DNA of 30,438 nt from a virus. The notes beneath the pieces were generated by a model that was given only the letters and a program-made list of their open reading frames with translations, searched no databases and was not told the origin of the DNA. Location of the stretch: IMG/VR virus record IMGVR_UViG_3300020411_001248, positions 1-30,438 of that record, one strand, 5' to 3'. Both the position numbers and the translations under genes were made by a program. Numbering within the stretch: position 1 is the stretch's first letter; every line of letters starts with the position of its first letter. Below, piece after piece: positions 1 to 7,888 of the stretch.

Positions 1-92
1 AGAAATGAAGCAACGAACTTGGTGTTCTCTGCTGCTGAGTGAGACTCTTTAGTCCCTTGTTTAATTTGTGCTGCAAAGTCTTCTACGGCCAT
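1..92 (-). CDS. ho1: heme oxygenase, N-terminal fragment (runs off left edge)
   Basis: Reading the minus strand from the ATG at 92-90 gives 30 codons plus two bases before the window ends. The peptide contains QIKQGTKESHSAAEN followed by a short hydrophobic stretch, which matches the start of cyanobacterial and cyanophage heme oxygenase HO1 (family form LREGTKKSHSMAEN). His18 sits where the proximal heme-iron ligand is found in the family. HO1 opens heme to biliverdin IX-alpha using ferredoxin as electron donor, the first step towards phycobilins. The start codon overlaps the last 10 nt of the upstream 77-aa gene, suggesting co-transcription and translational coupling; a GAAGAA stretch just upstream may serve as the ribosome site. 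Only the N-terminus is visible, so integrity of the enzyme cannot be judged. The family call rests on a short but characteristic motif. Confidence 0.85.
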   Translation of the reverse strand, partial: MAVEDFAAQIKQGTKESHSAAENTKFVASF

Positions 93-316
93 GGTTCTTC
101 AATCTCAATATAATTAGGGTTGTCACATGATTTCATGTATTCTATTAGATCATCTCTAATCTCCATTAGTTCATTGTAACACTTTTGGTTATGAGAACAT
201 GATCTTAATTCAGTGTCAGGTTTATACAATGATTCTAACATCAATGTCTTAGCACGATCCCATTTCTCATATGGTGTATCGTCACCTTCAATGCTACGTT
301 GATCTTTACTGGCCAT
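83..316 (-). CDS. small protein of unknown function (77 aa)
   Basis: I do not recognise this family. The 77-residue product is hydrophilic and acidic, with no signal peptide or membrane segment. It contains three cysteines (one in SCSHNQKC, a CxxxxxC spacing, and one in KSCDNP) and a Pro-rich acidic tail ending EEPWP. The central part is probably helical. It starts 4 nt after the stop of the 83-aa gene and its stop region overlaps the ho1 start by 10 nt, so it sits in a run of small genes leading into ho1. Such runs of short unknown ORFs are normal in T4-like cyanophages. Its reality is supported by the tight spacing with neighbours and the absence of any competing ORF. No clear Shine-Dalgarno sequence is visible. 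Confidence 0.7.
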   Translation of the reverse strand: MASKDQRSIEGDDTPYEKWDRAKTLMLESLYKPDTELRSCSHNQKCYNELMEIRDDLIEYMKSCDNPNYIEIEEPWP

Positions 317-320
317 AATA

Positions 321-572
321 TTATAAGTGTTCTTGGAGTTCTATGGGGTTGCCTTGTGACACTTCTTTTGGTGTCCAACCAAATCCATTTTTCTCTTCTC
401 TTCGTGCGTTAATAAGTTTATTCTCACAATCACGAAGTTCTTTCTTCATCTGATGGATTTCTTCCTCAGTATATAGAAATGGACTTCGTTCACTTGCTTG
501 AAGACACTTCTTAAGTATTACTGTTTGACTTTTATATCCTACAACAGGATCATATGGTTGGTTATTCATCAT
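321..572 (-). CDS. small protein of unknown function (83 aa)
   Basis: The 83-residue product is not recognised. Its middle, from about residue 38 to 62 (TEEEIHQMKKELRDCENKL), is charged and heptad-like and predicts an alpha helix or short coiled coil. No membrane segment or signal peptide is seen. Two adjacent ATG codons are available at 572 and 569. The first overlaps the upstream 60-aa gene by 11 nt and the second by 8 nt, so the exact start is uncertain. It precedes the 77-aa gene by 4 nt. Context points to an accessory operon ending in ho1, but the sequence gives no direct evidence of function. Confidence 0.7.
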   Translation of the reverse strand: MMNNQPYDPVVGYKSQTVILKKCLQASERSPFLYTEEEIHQMKKELRDCENKLINARREEKNGFGWTPKEVSQGNPIELQEHL

Positions 573-744
573 CTACCATCTCAAATTCATCTATATTTTG
601 TGCAGGAAGCAAATGTCCTCCTATCTCATATATATGTTCTCCGTTGACACAACCTTTGTACTCAAGACCATTAAGAGAGCCATACTCTCGTATGGCTGCT
701 TGGATCTTATAATGCATCAGTTGTCCTTTAGCAGGTACTTTCAT
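562..744 (-). CDS. small protein of unknown function (60 aa)
   Basis: The product is a compact, soluble 60-residue protein (KIQAAIREYGSLNGLEYKG, then a short beta-like C-terminus, ending in an acidic EMVDDE). No known family is recognised. It is the first gene after the structural block, separated from it by a 46-nt gap that holds a stem-loop (763-780). It has no strong Shine-Dalgarno sequence; the bases before the ATG are AT-rich. Its end overlaps the next gene by 11 nt. It is called a gene because it is the only sensible reading between the structural block and ho1 and because overlaps of this kind are typical for phage operons. Confidence 0.65.
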   Translation of the reverse strand: MKVPAKGQLMHYKIQAAIREYGSLNGLEYKGCVNGEHIYEIGGHLLPAQNIDEFEMVDDE

Positions 745-762
745 AACAAAATGCGATTTGAT

Positions 763-780
763 ATAATGCTAAGGCATTAT
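763..780. repeat. perfect stem-loop between structural block and ho1 block
   Basis: ATAATGC, a 4-base loop and GCATTAT form a perfect 7-bp inverted repeat in the 46-nt gap after the 115-aa gene. No T run follows on either strand, so it is not a textbook intrinsic terminator. It could be a weak terminator, an RNA-processing site or a 3'-end stabiliser for the late transcript. Confidence 0.5.
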
Positions 781-790
781 GCTAGATTTG

Positions 791-1138
791 TCAAGTAGGT
801 TTGTTTTCCCATACAATATCACCCCATGTATCAACCACGTATGCTTTCATAAAGTGGTCAGCATCGGGACAATCTGCTAACTTAGGGAACCATGATGCTC
901 CCATTAATGTTGCCTGATCCTCATCTGGATACTCAACAGTATTAAAGATGCCTTGCTTCATTATATCAATAATATAATCATCTACGAAACCTTCGTAGTA
1001 TGCTGTAACAGTTGCTTTCTTATCTGCATCCAGATTATTATAGGTAGTCAGATCAAAATATAATACTGACACTTGATGTCTCTGAGCCCAATAAGCAATG
1101 AGATCAAAGTGCGATAGTTCTTTCCCATTGATAATCAT
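791..1138 (-). CDS. protein of unknown function after tail-chaperone gene (115 aa)
   Basis: The start chosen is the ATG at 1138-1136 (MIINGKELSHFDL). It is preceded by a strong GGAGG at 1151-1147 with an 8-nt spacer and lies one nucleotide after the stop of the 316-aa gene. A longer reading from 1189 would overlap that gene by 50 nt and is rejected. The 115-residue product is soluble, aromatic-rich and acidic (ASWFPKLADCPDADHFMKAYVVDTWGDIVWENKPT at the end, split here as residues about 80-115). I do not recognise a family. Its position as the last gene of the fibre and collar run suggests a virion-assembly or small structural role, but that is inference from location only. Confidence 0.75.
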   Translation of the reverse strand: MIINGKELSHFDLIAYWAQRHQVSVLYFDLTTYNNLDADKKATVTAYYEGFVDDYIIDIMKQGIFNTVEYPDEDQATLMGASWFPKLADCPDADHFMKAYVVDTWGDIVWENKPT

Positions 1139-1139
1139 C

Positions 1140-2090
1140 TTAAGAACCTCCAGATGCACTAGGTTCAGAGCCTTCTGTAGGTGATGCACCTAGTGCATCT
1201 AACTCTGCTTGTGCTTCAAAAATTATTCTATCTAACCAATCTTTCTTCGCTGAATTTTCAGAGTTTGCAAACTCATATGCAGTAGGAGTACCATCAGCAG
1301 CAAGTTGAGCAGTTCTTACATTCTCATACTCTACTAATAGTTGTGGGAAGTATGCTGTCTCAGTCAATGATTTCTGTAGTAGATAATATGAGATCTTCTC
1401 TCTAAATGCCTTAAGATAATGCTTACCTAATGGTAAGAACTGTTCAGGTGTAGTGAGGTAATCAATACCAGGGAAATCCTTGGACCATATTTCTGTATAG
1501 AAATCAGGTGAGATTGGAAACTTAGTATTCTCTACTTCAGTAGCAAATTCTGCTGTTCCTGTTAATTCTCTTAGTTTCTGTCTGTATAATGTATATTTTG
1601 CTTTAGTGTCTGCATCTAACGGTGAGTCTGAGACCATGACCCAATCAGTCTCACTTAACAAGAAATTTCTAGCAAGTCTTACGGAGAATGGAGTAACTAT
1701 TCTTTGTTTAGCATATAATCTACCTAGTTCTTTCTGGTAGTCTTCATTCTCAAGGGAGTCTATTAAATAAAATGCTTCAATCAGTTTATCTTTTAGTTGA
1801 GTGGCCTCAGGTATGTCAGCCTGCTCCATCTCATAGTCTTTCCATTCAAAGGCATTAGTCTTAAAATTCTTTAAGAACTTCCTACGCTTGGCATGATATG
1901 TTCCATTAGTATACCAATGAAATGATATGAGTTTATCTTTATCACTATCCCATAGAGGATATAAAAATGTAGACAAAGTATCCTTCCAGTAACTCTCTGG
2001 AATTACTTTGGGTGTTCCATTGTATGATATCTCCTGTGCTATTGTATCTAATTCAATTTGTAGTACAGGTGGATCAGCATTGATAGCCAT
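1140..2090 (-). CDS. phage tail assembly chaperone-like protein (316 aa)
   Basis: Residues about 138-195 carry a pattern I recognise from the phage tail assembly chaperone family (Phage_tail_APC): RNFLLSETDW, then DSPLDADTK, then YRQKLRELT, and after a short gap FPISP. In that family the core is RN-x-LL-x-x-x-DW, a D-x-PL turn, YRQ-x-LR and a closing P-x-x-P. The first 130 residues and the C-terminal third are not recognised; the end is a low-complexity tail (SPTEGSEPSASGGS). Genes of this type usually sit next to fibre or tape-measure genes and help fibre or tail assembly, which fits its place just after three collar-fibre genes. A GGAG at 2109-2106 lies 15 nt before the ATG, rather far. No membrane segment is seen. 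Confidence 0.65.
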   Translation of the reverse strand: MAINADPPVLQIELDTIAQEISYNGTPKVIPESYWKDTLSTFLYPLWDSDKDKLISFHWYTNGTYHAKRRKFLKNFKTNAFEWKDYEMEQADIPEATQLKDKLIEAFYLIDSLENEDYQKELGRLYAKQRIVTPFSVRLARNFLLSETDWVMVSDSPLDADTKAKYTLYRQKLRELTGTAEFATEVENTKFPISPDFYTEIWSKDFPGIDYLTTPEQFLPLGKHYLKAFREKISYYLLQKSLTETAYFPQLLVEYENVRTAQLAADGTPTAYEFANSENSAKKDWLDRIIFEAQAELDALGASPTEGSEPSASGGS

Positions 2091-2113
2091 CTTGTTAACT
2101 ATAGTCTCCGTAT

Positions 2114-2121
2114 GTATTTAG
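2114..2121 (-). promoter_or_regulatory. possible degenerate late promoter before the 316-aa gene
   Basis: The minus strand reads CTAAATAC across the stop codon of the 1455-aa gene, matching the TAAATA core of the T4-type late element TATAAATA but not its first bases. It lies about 25 nt before the ATG at 2090. The match is weak and the gene could equally be read through from upstream. Confidence 0.25.
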
Positions 2122-5100
2122 TATGCCTTGATCAAGTATTTGCATGTTCTATAAGGATGTAGTAATGGTACATTAATATCAGGATCAATGGTTGCCTGTG
2201 GTTCTATCTTAGTTGTTGACTTTAAAGTCAACTTTGCATCAGATGCACCAAGACCAGAACTGTATGTTATACCTGGCCCAGTTTCACCTTCAACAGTATA
2301 AGTTAGACTATCAACCAATGGTTTTGATATAGCACCAGGACTCTGTTGGAATACAAGACCAGATACCTGAGAGTACCACCAAATAAATTCAATAATACCA
2401 TAATGATCACTATCATCAGCATTATCATTAGAACCAGATGGTGTTGCTCTTGGTTGCTCAATTCTGAATCTAGTATCAGTTGCTCTTGCTGCTTCAGGTA
2501 CTGCCACAGAATATGTATACCAATTAGTTGTACCATTACCATCCCAAGTATTCTCAATAATAGGAACATTACCAATGATAGGATCATTCCTTACTGATAT
2601 TGGTGAGATAATAGTATCAATTAAATTCCAGTTGGTTGATCCTGAAAGTTGATAGTACACACGTAATGATTCTTCAGGTGTGTTTCCACCATTAACTCCA
2701 TTACCTCTACAAGCCTTAATTGAGAAGTAATTACAATTAGTGGTATCAACTGGCCTTAAATTAATAAAACGTGTTCCTCCATTACCACTCAGTCCACCAA
2801 ATTTAACATACTGTGTATATGACTGTGATGATGCAGGTGTTAATGTTAAAGCACTTACTTGTCCAGCAGCCTCATCAACAGTAGCTGTTGCTGTAGTACC
2901 ACCAGATATTCCATTCATTATATAAACGTATGGTTGAGATTGATAACCAGCACCATTACTATCAAGAGAAATAGCATTGACTGTTCCTGCACCAGATAAT
3001 GTTACTGATCCTGCTGCATTAGTAGTTGCTCCACCTCCTGCAAATATAACGTCAGGTACTTGAGCAGATGTTGGTAAAGCAAATGATCCAGAACTTCCAG
3101 TACCAGTACCATTACCAAAGATGTCAACATCCCACACATTTGCATCCTGTGATGCAGATTCAATTATATCACCAGTAGTAGTTCCAGTCTGCCCACCTTC
3201 ATATCCAGTGATAGTTCCTAATCCTATCTTAGCATATCCACCACCAGCAGTAGCACTAGATCCTGTGGTTTGTCCACCCATTGATACACCAGCACCACCA
3301 GTTCCAACTTCTACAGTAATATCAGCAGGATCATTTAAGAAAGAAAACTCAATATTACCAACGAATGAACCTCCAGCAGCACCACCGCCACCACCAGCAG
3401 TCCAATAATCATTATTATATTCTACTTGTAATCTTACAGCTGCTTCTCCTCTTTGAATACCATCACTAGATGCACGAGAATGAGTTTCAGCAAAACTAGC
3501 ATTTTCCAAATAATCTGTACGATATGATGATATGCCTTGTCTACCACCAGCACCACCTTGGTGCTGACCATCACCACCAGGTCCACCACCTTGTCCAGCA
3601 GAACCACCACCATTTCCTGAACCACCAAATGAGAGACCGTTGCGAGCGACACCGCCACCGCCTCCTCCACCGCCACCACCGACGCAGGTATAGTTACCAC
3701 CAACACCACCTTGTCCAGCACCGAGAGCTTGAGTTGTTGCATCAACTCCTTGAGGTGGTCCAACACCAGCAGTACCAGTACCTCCATCATCACCATCTGA
3801 ACCAGCACCACCTCCACCACCAACACCAGCGATGATGAGTGATCCACGTTTTATTAATGTAGATGCTCCTCCACCTCCACCAGCATTGACTCCATGACCA
3901 TTACCACCTTGTCCACCATTACCAGAGTTATAATCATTACTTGCACCAGCAACGTTATTCTGAGCAACTTGCCAAGGACTTACACCAATTGCTTGTCCTG
4001 CTCTATTTCCTATCTCTACACTCCATACCTGTGATTGGAATGTACCTAATTCTCCACTAACTAAATCAACCTGTAAATATCCACCAGATGATCCTTGATA
4101 GTTACCTCTATGTGCTCTTCCTCCCTTAGCACCCCACATTGTAAATGTTGCACTGGTAGGATTAGAAATCAAATTAGTATCAGGGAATGTTGTTGTTGGT
4201 GCAGTAGTAGAACCACCAGTACAATTTGCTCTTGACTCTGCTACTACATTATTAGTTCCTGCATCTTTAATTTCAAATGCAAGTCCACCAGGATTATCAC
4301 CCCAAGTATTATTACCAACACTACCAGTATTTCTGACTCTAAATGTTACTCTATTCAATCCTGCATCACATGGTCCAACTGTAACATTTGTAGATGGTGT
4401 ACTATTAGAACTAGCACTTGCATTCCAAGTACCTAAAGAATTTTCTGCACCTGTCCAATACATAGTGGCTTCATTATCACATGCAAACTCCACATCATAT
4501 GAATTACCGCCACTAGCATTTATTTCTATTCCACATTCTATCCAATCACCATAATAAGGATCTGGATTACTTAATCCTGGAAATGTTTTATATATTGCAT
4601 GATCCTTCATAAACTGAGACCATACACCCTGTGTTCCTGTTGATAACTGTGCTGTTCCTATTGCTACCCAATTTCTAGTATATAATCCAACAGTAAGATC
4701 TAATGTTTGATCATATGTACCAGTCTGTCCACCTACCAATACGTTAACACCATTAGATCCAGATGAATAAGGATCAACACTAGCTAATGCTCCGTTACCT
4801 CCACCTTGAGGATCATTTGGATATTGTGAATATAACCAACCTGGAGAAGTTGGAGCATTTTGACCATTTTGACCAGCAGCACCAGTAGCTCCACCTTGCA
4901 CATTAACTGATCCATTATTAACAGCTGTGCCACCTATTCCACCAGTTCCACCACCCATTCCAACATTTCCTTGGCCACCACCGCCACCACCTACTACTAA
5001 ATCAACCTCTGCTCCATCACCAACCTTTATCCTACTTCCAGTACCATTATTACCTGCTGTTGTACCAGCAGCACCTGATCCACCACCAGCAAATACTTCA

Positions 5101-6485
5101 TATATTAATTTGTCTGGAGCACCAGTTATATTTCCTAAATTTATACTATAATTTCCTGGTGTAGTATATGTCCATTCATTAGAATAATCATATATTGGAG
5201 TACCACCTGTATTAACAGTTCTTCCACCAATAACAGATGATCCACTGAATTTTCTAAAGACTGGACTGGGTATATAAGTTTGGAATACATATGTTCCTAC
5301 ACCACTAGTACCTGAAGCAAGATACTTTTGTTCTGATGCTGCTACAGTTGGGTCTTGAATTGTTCCAGGACCACCAGCACCACCAGCATAATCAAGTACA
5401 TCATATGTACCAACAGTATTATCTGTATTTGGTTGTCTTAATAATCCATGACTATGTGTAAAGACCTGTCCAGTTGTAGGATACCATCTTGTTATTCTTC
5501 CTGTTCCTTCACGATAATCTTGTTGGTATCTATCACCACTAGCCTCTTGAATCCATGAGTTAGTACCTGATTGTGCATGATAAACTGTATGACTGTGTTG
5601 TTGAGCACCAGAGAGTTTAGTCTCTCTCATACTTATCTCAACTGTCTGCTGTCCTATTATAGTACACTCTGTAGTTTCAACTACATTCTCATATCCAGAA
5701 GTAACTATCCTACCTAATGAAAAATAATCATCTTGTAATGTCTTGTCTAAGTACCATCCACCACCTGTAGTACCCACACCCATTGTAGAGTTTGCTATAG
5801 TTGGTGAGTTCTGACCCCACACAGGGCCATTACCAACTACTTTCTTAGCAACCATATCAGGAACTTTGAATGTTCCCATTAATGTATCACCTAAAAAATC
5901 TAATACATTATTCTTAGTGATACCTTCTAATGATCCATCATTAGGATTGATTCTTGCTTGAACTGTAGCTTGAGTAGATGCACCACCACCACTAAGAACT
6001 ACATTAGGTACAGTAGTATATCCAGATCCTTGTTCAAATACTGTAAGAGATATTACTACACCATTTGCAACAGTTGCAGTTGCAGTTGCAGTAGTTCCTC
6101 CTGAAGTTGATGGTGGATCAATAGTTACAGTTGGAGCACTTGTATATCCTACACCTCCTGTTAATATATCTAATCCATTACTAGCAGTTCCACCATAATC
6201 ATTACCAATTATTTCAAATAATCCTGGATAATCATTTATATTATATTCTGTACCATCACAATATAAGTATCCCTCATGTGTATAAGCTGGATCATCACCA
6301 GCTTGATATGCATTACCAGTATTTTCACTTAATGCTGGAAATGCAGCTGCACCTGCTTTAATAAAACTATGGTCATAAGAATTTGCACCAGCCTTAAGGT
6401 TAGGCACAATAGCACCTATAGGTGTTGTGTCTGTTAAGATATCTGTTAGATATCCTGTCCTTGCATTTCTATAAGTCTGGGTCAT
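2118..6485 (-). CDS. giant tail-collar fibre/adhesin with glycine-rich domain (1455 aa)
   Basis: This is probably a distal fibre or receptor-binding protein. Residues 71-100 hold the tail-collar core (EGYLYCDGT, then NDYPGLFEIIGNDYGG), as in T4 gp12-like short fibres. The collar's closing strand (GTFKVPD, about 204-210) comes only after a roughly 100-residue insertion built of GYTSAPTVTI-like beta repeats. A relative of that insertion recurs near 2970-2850. The middle third is dominated by glycine: GGGGG runs around 5110-4850, 4140-3530 and 3400-3200. The segment TMWGAKGGR, then GGYLQVDL, then GGGGGASTLIKRG and LIIAGVGGGGG resembles the Gly_rich domain of ALK-type receptors and also recalls polyglycine phage adhesins. 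The protein ends CKYLIKAY, like the tip of the 551-aa neighbour. It starts two bases after the stop of the 466-aa gene. Confidence 0.85.
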   Translation of the reverse strand: MTQTYRNARTGYLTDILTDTTPIGAIVPNLKAGANSYDHSFIKAGAAAFPALSENTGNAYQAGDDPAYTHEGYLYCDGTEYNINDYPGLFEIIGNDYGGTASNGLDILTGGVGYTSAPTVTIDPPSTSGGTTATATATVANGVVISLTVFEQGSGYTTVPNVVLSGGGASTQATVQARINPNDGSLEGITKNNVLDFLGDTLMGTFKVPDMVAKKVVGNGPVWGQNSPTIANSTMGVGTTGGGWYLDKTLQDDYFSLGRIVTSGYENVVETTECTIIGQQTVEISMRETKLSGAQQHSHTVYHAQSGTNSWIQEASGDRYQQDYREGTGRITRWYPTTGQVFTHSHGLLRQPNTDNTVGTYDVLDYAGGAGGPGTIQDPTVAASEQKYLASGTSGVGTYVFQTYIPSPVFRKFSGSSVIGGRTVNTGGTPIYDYSNEWTYTTPGNYSINLGNITGAPDKLIYEVFAGGGSGAAGTTAGNNGTGSRIKVGDGAEVDLVVGGGGGGQGNVGMGGGTGGIGGTAVNNGSVNVQGGATGAAGQNGQNAPTSPGWLYSQYPNDPQGGGNGALASVDPYSSGSNGVNVLVGGQTGTYDQTLDLTVGLYTRNWVAIGTAQLSTGTQGVWSQFMKDHAIYKTFPGLSNPDPYYGDWIECGIEINASGGNSYDVEFACDNEATMYWTGAENSLGTWNASASSNSTPSTNVTVGPCDAGLNRVTFRVRNTGSVGNNTWGDNPGGLAFEIKDAGTNNVVAESRANCTGGSTTAPTTTFPDTNLISNPTSATFTMWGAKGGRAHRGNYQGSSGGYLQVDLVSGELGTFQSQVWSVEIGNRAGQAIGVSPWQVAQNNVAGASNDYNSGNGGQGGNGHGVNAGGGGGASTLIKRGSLIIAGVGGGGGAGSDGDDGGTGTAGVGPPQGVDATTQALGAGQGGVGGNYTCVGGGGGGGGGGVARNGLSFGGSGNGGGSAGQGGGPGGDGQHQGGAGGRQGISSYRTDYLENASFAETHSRASSDGIQRGEAAVRLQVEYNNDYWTAGGGGGAAGGSFVGNIEFSFLNDPADITVEVGTGGAGVSMGGQTTGSSATAGGGYAKIGLGTITGYEGGQTGTTTGDIIESASQDANVWDVDIFGNGTGTGSSGSFALPTSAQVPDVIFAGGGATTNAAGSVTLSGAGTVNAISLDSNGAGYQSQPYVYIMNGISGGTTATATVDEAAGQVSALTLTPASSQSYTQYVKFGGLSGNGGTRFINLRPVDTTNCNYFSIKACRGNGVNGGNTPEESLRVYYQLSGSTNWNLIDTIISPISVRNDPIIGNVPIIENTWDGNGTTNWYTYSVAVPEAARATDTRFRIEQPRATPSGSNDNADDSDHYGIIEFIWWYSQVSGLVFQQSPGAISKPLVDSLTYTVEGETGPGITYSSGLGASDAKLTLKSTTKIEPQATIDPDINVPLLHPYRTCKYLIKAY
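3651..3680 (-). repeat. run of ten glycine codons in the fibre gene
   Basis: Ten consecutive GGN codons (mixed GGT, GGC and GGA) encode ten glycines in the glycine-rich domain. The mixed codons argue against simple slippage and for selection at the protein level. Local GC is clearly above that of the surrounding gene. Confidence 0.9.
6071..6091. repeat. short CAGTTG tandem repeat
   Basis: Three and a half copies of CAGTTG encode the alternating Thr-Ala stretch (TATATATV) of the beta-repeat insertion in the collar domain. It is a minor tandem repeat where replication slippage in steps of 6 nt would keep the frame. Confidence 0.75.
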
Positions 6486-6487
6486 CT

Positions 6488-7888
6488 TTATATCTTAATT
6501 AAGTATTCCATTACAATAAAAGGAGCAGCAGCAGAATCAATTGATACTGAAGAATCAACTCCTATAGACATAGTTGTAGATAAATTCTCTGGTGGAATTG
6601 ATATAGCAGCAGTCTTTACTTTATATGTATGATCTCCTTTAACAATATCAATACGATGGTTATGTGATGTAGGATCAATTCCACCTTCTCTAGGTAAATC
6701 AAGAGTATCTGTCATCTCATTATCACAATCTGGAGTACATGAATTATTATTAACATCTAAGTTAGATTGTAATGGTAATACATCATACAAACTATTTCCT
6801 GCCCAATCATCAGGAACTCCTTGAGCACCCTGAATATATGTTACTGGAACAGTCAATGTTGAAGATGCTAAACAACCACAACAACCAGGGAATCCAGTAA
6901 CACAAACATATGTTAAAACTAACCACACTCTACTAACATCACAAAATCTTGCTAGATTCTGTCCATCAGCAGAACCAGCGAGATCAAATCTATTCATATT
7001 ATAACTGGAGTTACTAATACAGTTATATGTGTATTGAGTTCCAGCACCAAATATACAATGTCCGTAATAAACAGTCTGTTGTAATCCTGCTGCTTGAATA
7101 GATGTAGGGCCTCCATTATCACCTGGACTCCATTTATCTATTGCTTTACATGGTTCTTGAGCACTACCTGGTGGTTGTGCAGGATCATTATTATATCTTG
7201 TTGCATCCAACCAATCTTGAATAGGAACAGTAGATGCATTTCTTCTACCAGTTCTACCAGCTCCTATAGGATTTTGTGAATTTGTTTCGTTGGTCTGTAA
7301 GTTTCTTGATCTATTCCATGTACCAAAGTGAGCATGAGGATGTACAGCATTTTCTTCTACACCTTCACTATCAGTTCTATGTGTTTCACCAGCATAATTC
7401 CATGATGGTTTACCACGAACTTCTATCTCCTGGCTGGGAACACTAATTGAACCAGAATATTGTATGGTAACATTTTCACCAATAGCAGATGCAATTTCTA
7501 CACCAATACCACCTCTACTTATCTCAGTACCTAAAGCATTGGTAGTTCTTATATTATCATATACACCAGCATTAGCACCAGAAGTAGGCTCTGGATACTT
7601 AGATCCAAAGTCAGGAACCATGAACTGATCATCTGTTATAAAATCAAATGCAGTATTATCAAGATTTTTTCTAAGAAACTTAGTCTGTTCACCTGTTCCT
7701 AATATAGCAGCAAGTTGTGGATAATCCTCTGCATAATATATTGTACCATCACACCTTAAATATCCAGCTGGTAAATTTCTAACGTTGTTAGTCTCTTCAG
7801 GCGGTCCATCATACTCAACTGGCCAAATAATTATTTGACCTGTAAGATTACCATACTTTGATTTTTCTTTTCCGTATAGTACTGTCAT
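6488..7888 (-). CDS. tail-collar domain fibre protein (466 aa)
   Basis: The N-terminal part has the phage tail-collar signature: a beta strand with IIIWPVE (residues 19-25), LPAGYLRCDGT (39-49), EDYPQLAAILG (54-64) and the closing MVPDFG (90-95). In T4-like phages such domains occur in short tail fibres and other baseplate-attached fibres that bind the host surface. The rest is beta-rich, with a cysteine-containing stretch (GFPGCCGCLASS, about two thirds along) and several His-rich loops (HPHAHFG, SHNHRID) that could bind metal as in trimeric fibre tips; that is inference. It ends EYLIKI, close to the YLIKAY end of the two neighbouring collar proteins. Its ATG overlaps the TAA of the 551-aa gene (TAATG), implying translational coupling. 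The N-terminus MTVLYG parallels MTVHYD of the upstream paralogue. Confidence 0.85.
   Translation of the reverse strand: MTVLYGKEKSKYGNLTGQIIIWPVEYDGPPEETNNVRNLPAGYLRCDGTIYYAEDYPQLAAILGTGEQTKFLRKNLDNTAFDFITDDQFMVPDFGSKYPEPTSGANAGVYDNIRTTNALGTEISRGGIGVEIASAIGENVTIQYSGSISVPSQEIEVRGKPSWNYAGETHRTDSEGVEENAVHPHAHFGTWNRSRNLQTNETNSQNPIGAGRTGRRNASTVPIQDWLDATRYNNDPAQPPGSAQEPCKAIDKWSPGDNGGPTSIQAAGLQQTVYYGHCIFGAGTQYTYNCISNSSYNMNRFDLAGSADGQNLARFCDVSRVWLVLTYVCVTGFPGCCGCLASSTLTVPVTYIQGAQGVPDDWAGNSLYDVLPLQSNLDVNNNSCTPDCDNEMTDTLDLPREGGIDPTSHNHRIDIVKGDHTYKVKTAAISIPPENLSTTMSIGVDSSVSIDSAAAPFIVMEYLIKI

Noticed and set aside
1139-1189. Longer N-terminus for the 115-aa protein, starting at 1189.
   Set aside because: It overlaps the 316-aa gene by 50 nt, whereas the internal ATG at 1138 has a GGAGG with an 8-nt spacer.
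2346-5151. Several plus-strand open frames opposite the 1455-aa fibre, for example Pro-rich and His-rich readings.
   Set aside because: They are complements of Gly-rich and Val-rich codons, lack ribosome sites and have no recognisable protein content.
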